Assembly (NCBI GenBank): GCA_958439155.1
Contig: CAUBUJ010000120.1
Span: forward strand, 1-5,223
Length of the DNA: 5,223 bases
Direction: 5' to 3'
Source: an uncultured Veillonellaceae bacterium
GTDB taxonomy: Bacteria; Bacillota; Negativicutes; Veillonellales; Dialisteraceae
Shown one piece after another: positions 1-3,382 of the stretch. The first letter of the stretch is position 1. Every line of letters begins with the position of its first letter. The translations under genes were made by a program, and so were the position numbers. The notes below the pieces were generated by a model. It did not search any database, had not been told where the DNA came from, and worked only from the letters and a program-made list of their open reading frames with translations.

Positions 1-562
1 CTGCGAATTCCCCTTCCGCTATCTTTTCCTGAATGTACCTCAGCGCAGACCGCAGATCAGGATTCTCCGCCTTCTCGTAATTGGGACTGCTTAAAAATAG
101 TTTTGCTGCTTCATCTCCCAGTTCTTCCCCATCTTCGTGACATCGGTTGGTGAAGGTATACATTGGGAGGCCCCGTTTGAAAGGATCGAAGGTACAGATG
201 AAAATGATGAAGGACGGATTCAGTTTTGCGTAGTCCGCTCCTTTTTCGATGAGGTTCATGTCGATCATGCCCTGGTAGTACCGCGTCCGCTTGGGCAGTT
301 CTTTTTCCGGGCCGGATGTGGTCTGCATTTCCAGGTCATACACTCTCCCTGTATCGTCTTCCACATATACGTCCAGGCGGATGCTTTTGCTGTTCAGATC
401 CATGTTGATCGATTTTTCTTCTTCCGGATAAGTAATATCTCGGATTTTAATCCGGAGAATATTCTCAATGAGGCGCTTGCAGAGCCGCTTGTTGCGCATT
501 ACTTTTTGGAAAAGAAAATTGTCCGAGAGCGACAGTTCTTACCAGTCTATAAACTTATCCAT
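1..562 (-). pseudogene. Rpn-family / PD-(D/E)XK nuclease-like protein, in-frame stop at codon 8, C-terminus outside window
   Basis: Reading from ATG at 562-560 gives MDKFIDW, then TAA (541-539), then an uninterrupted frame of 179 codons to the left edge (ELSLSDNFLFQKVM onward). No frame change is needed, so this is one nonsense codon. From memory, family members read DWEEL here, so GAA to TAA is the simplest explanation. The body has the features of Rpn/PDDEXK transposase-like nucleases: RLDVYVED with Asp64, then YDLEMQ with Glu78 and Gln80 (the D...ExQ core of the PD-(D/E)XK fold), then KRTRYYQGMID (91-101) and NPSFIIFICTFDPF (115-128), TFTNRC (136-141). Family role (known): recombination-promoting endonuclease related to transposase_31 proteins. 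A start at Met22 (499-497) is possible but has no Shine-Dalgarno and loses the conserved N-terminus. Family members are usually about 250-300 residues; the remainder is cut by the window. Identification is firm; loss of function is inferred. Confidence 0.85.
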
Positions 563-601
563 TCCCTCACCGCCTTTGGAAACCACATCCTCTTTTTCTC
601 C

Positions 602-631
602 ATTGTAGCATGAATGTTCCATGAAAAACAA
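602..631 (-). promoter_or_regulatory. Probable sigma-A promoter of the Rpn-like gene
   Basis: On the minus strand, TTGTTT (631-626) is followed after 18 nt by TACAAT (607-602). A TG one base upstream of the -10 box makes it an extended -10. It lies about 40 bp upstream of the ATG at 562. A purine-rich stretch with GGTGAGG just before the ATG could serve as ribosome binding site. The 6-bp inverted pair CATTGT (601-606) and ACAATG (628-633) brackets the region and may be coincidental. The promoter shows that the broken gene still has its own expression signals. Confidence 0.5.
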
Positions 632-664
632 TGCAGCCTTCCATGAAAGTTCTTTCCTTTTCCT

Positions 665-686
665 GACGCTCATTACGTCTTGTACT
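665..686 (+). repeat. Truncated third copy of the 115-bp repeat unit (end fragment)
   Basis: These 22 bp match the right-hand end of the 115-bp unit (for example 988-1009) at 18 of 22 positions without gaps. All four differences are transitions. Like the full copies, the fragment is followed by a GCGCAGA-type heptamer array. Only the end of the unit remains. Confidence 0.65.
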
Positions 687-695
687 TGAAGGGGA

Positions 696-766
696 GCGCA
701 GAGATCTGGTACGCCGCGGGAAAAGTCCGAAGACAAAAGTCTGGAGTCTGAAGAAAAAGAGGAAGA
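696..766 (+). repeat. Heptamer array 1 (GCGCAGA / TACGCCG / GTCTGAA type)
   Basis: The sequence divides into 7-bp units: GCGCAGA at 696, GATCTGG at 703, TACGCCG at 710, then after one 8-bp step GTCCGAA at 725, GACAAAA at 732, GTCTGGA at 739, GTCTGAA at 746 and two decayed A-rich units. The same order with the same 8-bp step occurs at 2990-3074, so the two are homologous. Confidence 0.75.
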
Positions 767-790
767 TCTTTTCAATCTTTCATCACTTTC

Positions 791-867
791 TGCTGACAGC
801 TGAAGGCTGATGGCTATTATTTCTGACCTCAGACCATTGACCTCAGACCTTAGACCGCAGACCGCAG
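791..867 (+). repeat. Heptamer array 2 (GGCTGAT and ACCTCAG types), exactly 11 units
   Basis: Eleven consecutive 7-bp units in one register. The first four are of GGCTGAT type (791-818), one is a linker (ATTTCTG), and six are ACCNNAG-like: ACCTCAG at 826 and 840, ACCTTAG at 847, ACCGCAG at 854 and again at 861. The homologous array at 3288-3357 has ten units, with one extra GGCTAAT and fewer ACC units. The length differences are whole multiples of 7 bp. Confidence 0.85.
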
Positions 868-894
868 GAGCCGCTCCCATGATGCATCCAACCA

Positions 895-1009
895 CTTGAC
901 AGCTTCGTATCTAAGATATCTCCACTCTTTCCCGTACTTTTGTTTAACGTTTCCTCCCCATCTTCTCTTATGCTTCCGGTCGATATGACGTCCATTGCGT
1001 CTTGTACCT
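895..1009 (+). repeat. 115-bp dispersed repeat unit, copy A
   Basis: This segment aligns without gaps to 3074-3188 with 8 differences in 115 positions (about 93% identity), all transitions. It runs from CTTGACAGCTTCG to the CTTGTACCT at its right end. In both regions it is followed by a six-unit GCGCAGA-type array and a hairpin. A short open frame crosses both copies on the minus strand (MDVISTG...). At least four of the 8 changes alter the protein, so there is no sign of coding constraint. The function is unknown. Confidence 0.9.
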
Positions 1010-1017
1010 GGGAGATG

Positions 1018-1059
1018 GCGCAGAGTACAGAGTACAAAGCGCAGAGACTTGATACGCCG
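1018..1059 (+). repeat. Heptamer array 3 (GCGCAGA / GTACAGA type), six units
   Basis: Six 7-bp units in one register: GCGCAGA at 1018 and 1039, GTACAGA at 1025, GTACAAA at 1032, GACTTGA at 1046, TACGCCG at 1053. It is the direct counterpart of the six-unit array at 3197-3238, which sits in the same place relative to the 115-bp unit. Confidence 0.8.
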
Positions 1060-1087
1060 CCTTACATAAAACGGGCAGCGGATTTTT
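1055..1087 (+). terminator. Terminator-like hairpin on the plus strand, copy A
   Basis: CGCCGCC (1055-1061) can pair with GGCAGCG (1074-1080) with one mismatch, followed by GATTTTT. It looks like a Rho-independent terminator read on the plus strand, where no gene is recognised. The counterpart at 3235-3266 has a perfect 6-bp stem, so it may be a structural part of the repeat element, not a gene terminator. Confidence 0.4.
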
Positions 1088-1109
1088 ATAAAAGTCTTTC
1101 CTTATTCCA

Positions 1110-1144
1110 GCCTTAGACCCCTGACCTCAGACCTTTGACCCTGT
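1110..1144 (+). repeat. Heptamer array 4 (ACCTCAG type), five units
   Basis: Five units in register: GCCTTAG, ACCCCTG, ACCTCAG (1124), ACCTTTG, ACCCTGT. It is followed directly by CCCATGACGCACC (1146-1158), as array 2 is followed shortly by CCCATGATGCATCC and array 5 by CCCATGATGCACC. Confidence 0.7.
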
Positions 1145-1194
1145 TCCCATGACGCACCCTGCCCATCCCGCGATTCCCCGCGGCGGGACCGCAT

Positions 1195-1219
1195 AAAAAA
1201 GGAAGCTCTTCCTCTTTCC
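1195..1219 (-). terminator. Weak secondary terminator-like hairpin
   Basis: On the minus strand an AGGAA / TTCCT stem around a GAGC loop, extendable with G-U and A-U pairs, runs into six T. It lies about 80 bp beyond the strong serS terminator and could act as a backup, but the stem is short and AT-rich. Confidence 0.3.
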
Positions 1220-1254
1220 TCTTCAGACTCCAGACTCCCGACTTCAGACCAGGC
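1220..1254 (+). repeat. Heptamer array 5 (ACTCCAG / ACTTCAG type), five units
   Basis: Five degenerate 7-bp units (TCTTCAG, ACTCCAG, ACTCCCG, ACTTCAG, ACCAGGC). They are related to the ACCTCAG family and are followed at 1263 by CCCATGATGCACC. This is the most decayed array in the window. Confidence 0.6.
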
Positions 1255-1299
1255 CTCCGCCTCCCATGATGCACCATCCGCCTTTGGCCCCGCGCAATG

Positions 1300-1335
1300 A
1301 AAAAGCAGATCCCCTTTCACGGAAGATCTGCTTTT
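1300..1335 (-). terminator. Rho-independent terminator of serS
   Basis: A perfect 11-bp inverted repeat (1301-1311 with 1325-1335, core AGCAGATC / GATCTGCT) with a 13-nt loop. On the minus strand the stem ends in five T. It begins 17 bp after the serS stop codon, so serS is probably transcribed alone. Confidence 0.9.
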
Positions 1336-1351
1336 ATTGTATTAGAGCCAA

Positions 1352-2656
1352 TTATTCATTGTGGCTGCTCGGGAAGCTGTCCCGCTTGGTGATGACTTTG
1401 AGACCGTTCATGTAGGGCTGGAGCGCTTCCGGCACGGCGATAGAGCCGTCTGCCTGCTGGTAGTTTTCCATGATGGCAGCGACGGTTCTGCCCACAGCCA
1501 GGCCGGAGCCGTTCAGGGTATGGACGAATTCCGGCTTGTCGCCCGGGTGACGGCGGAAGCGAATGTTGGCTCGCCGTGCCTGGAAGTCGAGGCAGTTGGA
1601 GCAGGAGGAAATTTCACGGTACTTGTTCTGTGCCGGCATCCATACTTCCAGGTCATAGGTCTTCGCAGAGGAGAAGCCGATGTCGCCGGTGCAGAGGCAG
1701 ACTACGTGGTACGGGAGTTTCAGCCGCTGGAGAACCCGTTCCGCTTCGGCGGTGAGGCTTTCCAGTTCGCCCCAGCTGTCTTCCGGCTTGCAGTATTTCA
1801 CCATTTCTACTTTATGGAACTGGTGCTGGCGGATCAGGCCGCGCGTATCTTTGCCGGCAGAGCCTGCTTCTTTCCGGAAGCACGGGGTGAAGGCGGTGAT
1901 GTGGACCGGAAGCATTTTTCCATCGAGGATTTCACCGGCGAAGTAGTTGGTAAGCGGTACTTCCGCCGTCGGGGTCATGTACATATCTTCCCCTTCCACT
2001 TTGTACATGTCGTCGGCAAATTTCGGAAGCTGGCCGGTGCCGGTCATGGAGGCGCCGTTGATGATGTACGGCGGGATCACTTCGGTGTAGTCATTTTCCT
2101 GGGTATGCATATCGAGCATGAGATTGTAAATGGCCCGTTCCAGTCTGGCTGCGGCACCGAGGTAGAAGTAGAACCGCGCCCCGGAGACTTTCGCCGCCCG
2201 TTCAGAATCGAGGATGCCCAGTTCTTCCCCTAATTCATAATGAGCTTTAATGGGAAAATCAAATTTTGGAATTTCGCCCCACCGGCGCACTTCCGGGTTT
2301 TCGCTGTCGTCTTTGCCGATGGGCACAGTCTTGTCAGCCATGTTCGGAATGTGGAGAAGCAGGTCATGGAGCTTCGTTTCCACTTCTTTCAGTTCGCCGT
2401 CAATGGCAGCGATCTTCTGGCCTACTTCTTTCATCTCCGCAATGGCGGCGCCTGCGTCTTCCCCGTTTTTCTTGGCCATGGCGATTTTCTTGGATTCCGC
2501 GTTTTTCTGGCTCTTCAGGGCTTCTGTTTCTTTCAGCAGTTCTCTTCTCTTTTCGTCCAGTTCGAGCACTTCGTCCAGATTGAACGGATTGTGACGGTTT
2601 TTCAGATTTGTCTTGACTTCGTCAGCGTGTTCTCTGATAAATTTGATGTCCAGCAT
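1352..2656 (-). CDS. serS: Seryl-tRNA synthetase
   Basis: SerRS is a cytoplasmic class II aminoacyl-tRNA synthetase. It charges tRNA-Ser (and tRNA-Sec where present) with serine using ATP. The protein is 434 residues, normal for bacterial SerRS. The start MLDIKFIREH is the typical SerRS N-terminus, and AGGAG lies 8 nt upstream. Residues about 30-100 are charged and heptad-like, the long antiparallel coiled-coil arm that contacts the tRNA variable arm. The catalytic domain follows, with TAEVPLTN (230-237, serine recognition), motif 2 from CFRKEAG to QFHKVEM (259-285) and motif 3 GSGLAVGRTVAAIMENYQ (383-400). The frame is open for 71 more codons upstream (to 2869), but that stretch is the T-box leader and is not coding. 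The gene has its own promoter, riboswitch and terminator, so it is a single-gene unit controlled by serine charging. Confidence 0.98.
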   Translation of the reverse strand: MLDIKFIREHADEVKTNLKNRHNPFNLDEVLELDEKRRELLKETEALKSQKNAESKKIAMAKKNGEDAGAAIAEMKEVGQKIAAIDGELKEVETKLHDLLLHIPNMADKTVPIGKDDSENPEVRRWGEIPKFDFPIKAHYELGEELGILDSERAAKVSGARFYFYLGAAARLERAIYNLMLDMHTQENDYTEVIPPYIINGASMTGTGQLPKFADDMYKVEGEDMYMTPTAEVPLTNYFAGEILDGKMLPVHITAFTPCFRKEAGSAGKDTRGLIRQHQFHKVEMVKYCKPEDSWGELESLTAEAERVLQRLKLPYHVVCLCTGDIGFSSAKTYDLEVWMPAQNKYREISSCSNCLDFQARRANIRFRRHPGDKPEFVHTLNGSGLAVGRTVAAIMENYQQADGSIAVPEALQPYMNGLKVITKRDSFPSSHNE

Positions 2657-2664
2657 GATGTTCT

Positions 2665-2669
2665 CTCCT
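2665..2669 (-). promoter_or_regulatory. serS ribosome binding site
   Basis: AGGAG on the minus strand, 8 nt before the ATG at 2656-2654. It fixes the serS start at MLDIKF and excludes the long upstream in-frame extension. Confidence 0.9.
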
Positions 2670-2700
2670 CTATGAATGATTTGGCATTGCGGTGAAATAC

Positions 2701-2734
2701 AAAAAAGTCTTCCATCCCAAGGGACGAAAGACTT
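2701..2734 (-). terminator. T-box regulatory (attenuator) terminator upstream of serS
   Basis: On the minus strand AAGTCTTTCGTCCC and GGGATGGAAGACTT form a 14-pair helix ending in a T run. Two of the pairs are G-U wobbles that exist only in the minus-strand RNA. The plus strand would have mismatches there, which confirms the direction. Formation of this hairpin stops transcription when tRNA-Ser is charged. The competing antiterminator uses the adjacent T-box sequence. Confidence 0.9.
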
Positions 2735-2901
2735 CGCGGTACCACCCAAATTGCTTTTAGCCACTCTATGTACGGTATCGGGTACACCGTCCGGTTCCTC
2801 ACCGGCCGCTCCAGAGCGGAAACTTCTCTCTCCATACAGGCTTACACCGGCCGCCTGCTCTCTTGTCATGATTGAGAGACCATTTTCTCTTTCCTAACGT
2901 T
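2701..2901 (-). promoter_or_regulatory. T-box riboswitch (serine-tRNA responsive leader of serS)
   Basis: The invariant T-box sequence AATTTGGGTGGTACCGCG lies at 2752-2735 (minus). Its TGGN bulge pairs with the NCCA end of uncharged tRNA. Upstream is Stem I material: AGAGAGC, then an AGGC...GCCT hairpin carrying GGTG (matching GNUG), then GAGAGAGAAG and GCTCTGGAGC, resembling the conserved run after the specifier. Serine codon TCC at 2820-2818 sits just before GCTCTGGAGC and is the best specifier. AGT four bases upstream of it is the alternative and is also a serine codon. CCGGT/ACCGG and ACGGT/ACCGT hairpins follow (Stem II/III region), then antiterminator and terminator. Uncharged tRNA-Ser should stabilise the antiterminator and turn on serS. 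The class is certain; the exact Stem I fold was judged by eye. Confidence 0.95.
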
Positions 2902-2907
2902 GTCCCT

Positions 2908-2936
2908 ATTATAGCGGCAGTATAGGGAAATTGCAA
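2908..2936 (-). promoter_or_regulatory. Sigma-A promoter of serS
   Basis: TTGCAA (-35, 2936-2931), a 17-nt spacer and a perfect TATAAT (-10, 2913-2908) on the minus strand. Transcription should start around 2900-2902, giving a leader of about 245 nt that contains the whole T-box. Confidence 0.92.
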
Positions 2937-2989
2937 GCCTCGCGGAAAATGAAGTCCAGCAGGAATGAGCACCGCGCACAGAGAAGAAA

Positions 2990-3074
2990 GCGCAGAGCAC
3001 AGAGCGCAAAGTACTGAGATCCGGTACGCCGCGGGAAAAGTCTGAAGAAAAAAGTCTGGAGCCTGAAGAAAAGC
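2990..3074 (+). repeat. Heptamer array 6 (GCGCAGA / TACGCCG / GTCTGAA type)
   Basis: Units in register: GCGCAGA 2990, GCACAGA 2997, GCGCAAA 3004, GTACTGA 3011, GATCCGG 3018, TACGCCG 3025. After the same 8-bp step seen in array 1 come GTCTGAA 3040, GTCTGGA 3054, GCCTGAA 3061 and A-rich units. It is homologous to 696-766 but has three more GCGCAGA-type units. Confidence 0.75.
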
Positions 3075-3188
3075 TTGACAGCTTTGTACCTAAGATATCT
3101 CCACTCTTTCCTGTACTTTCGTTTAACGTTTCCTTCCCATCTTCTCTTATACCTCCGGTCGATATGACGTCCATTGTGTCTTGTACCT
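3074..3188 (+). repeat. 115-bp dispersed repeat unit, copy B
   Basis: Ungapped partner of 895-1009 with 8 transitions in 115 bp. In this copy TTGTACCT occurs at 3084-3091 and again at 3181-3188, 97 bp apart. In copy A the first of these is altered by two transitions. No inverted terminal repeats are visible, so this is not an obvious MITE or insertion sequence. Confidence 0.9.
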
Positions 3189-3196
3189 AAAGAAAA

Positions 3197-3238
3197 GCGC
3201 AGGGTGCAGAGCGCAAAGCGCTGAGATCTGGTACGCCG
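3197..3238 (+). repeat. Heptamer array 7 (GCGCAGA type), six units
   Basis: GCGCAGG 3197, GTGCAGA 3204, GCGCAAA 3211, GCGCTGA 3218, GATCTGG 3225, TACGCCG 3232. It has the same length and position relative to the 115-bp unit as array 3 (1018-1059). Confidence 0.8.
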
Positions 3239-3266
3239 CCTCAAGTAAAACGGGCGGCAGATTTTT
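3235..3266 (+). terminator. Terminator-like hairpin on the plus strand, copy B
   Basis: GCCGCC (3235-3240) pairs perfectly with GGCGGC (3253-3258) across a 12-nt loop and is followed by AGATTTTT on the plus strand. A TTTTTATAAAAA palindrome comes directly after. No plus-strand gene is recognised, so any termination would act against antisense transcription or be incidental to the repeat. Confidence 0.45.
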
Positions 3267-3287
3267 ATAAAAAGTTCTTCCGCTTTC

Positions 3288-3357
3288 TGCTGACAGCTGA
3301 AGGCTGATGGCTAATGGCTATTATTTCTGACCTTAGACCTTAGACCGCGGACCAATG
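3288..3357 (+). repeat. Heptamer array 8 (GGCTGAT and ACCTTAG types), exactly 10 units
   Basis: Ten 7-bp units in one register: TGCTGAC 3288, AGCTGAA 3295, GGCTGAT 3302, GGCTAAT 3309, GGCTATT 3316, ATTTCTG 3323, ACCTTAG 3330 and 3337, ACCGCGG 3344, ACCAATG 3351. It is homologous to array 2 and ends about 25 bp from the helicase stop codon. Confidence 0.85.
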
Positions 3358-3382
3358 AGCCAGTCCCCATCTCCCCTGCTCT

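Larger units (their letters stand above)
664..1275. repeat. Composite repeat region A (gap between serS terminator and the Rpn-like gene)
   Basis: This gap of about 740 bp contains no gene I can support. From left to right it holds: a truncated piece of the 115-bp unit (665-686), heptamer array 1 (696-766), heptamer array 2 (791-867), a CCCATGATGCATCC motif (876-889), a full 115-bp unit (895-1009), heptamer array 3 (1018-1059), a hairpin (1055-1087), heptamer array 4 (1110-1144), CCCATGACGCACC (1146-1158), a GC-rich palindromic patch near 1166-1190, heptamer array 5 (1220-1254) and CCCATGATGCACC (1263-1275). The same modules recur in region B (2990-3357), in partly different order. Confidence 0.85.
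2990..3357. repeat. Composite repeat region B (gap between the helicase and the serS promoter)
   Basis: The gap between the serS promoter and the helicase stop codon contains no supportable gene. From left to right it holds heptamer array 6 (2990-3074), the 115-bp unit (3074-3188), heptamer array 7 (3197-3238), a hairpin (3235-3266) and heptamer array 8 (3288-3357). The order from the 115-bp unit to the hairpin is the same as in region A. Here the GGCTGAT/ACCTTAG array follows the hairpin, whereas in region A its counterpart precedes the 115-bp unit. Confidence 0.85.

Noticed and set aside
137..613. Plus-strand open frame of 158 codons
   Set aside because: It is antisense to the Rpn-like gene, whose minus-strand translation shows family motifs. 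The plus frame shows no recognisable domain.
539..895. A 118-residue protein on the minus strand ending in MDKFIDW
   Set aside because: Its last seven residues are the true start of the Rpn-like gene. The upstream part is repeat DNA and promoter.
895..1009. MITE or insertion-sequence remnant
   Set aside because: No terminal inverted repeats or transposase fragment are visible. The unit is described as a dispersed repeat only.
1166..1190. GC-rich palindromic patch (CCCCGCGGCGGG) as an operator or terminator
   Set aside because: The symmetry is imperfect, no T run belongs to it, and nothing around it suggests a binding site.
664..1275. CRISPR array
   Set aside because: Repeats are 7-bp direct tandem units with no unique spacers, plus one 115-bp unit. 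There is no 25-37 bp repeat with regular spacers and no cas gene.
1361..2695. Long plus-strand open frames (290, 151, 114, 105 and 88 codons)
   Set aside because: They are shadows of serS, which has full SerRS motifs, a ribosome binding site and regulatory signals on the minus strand.
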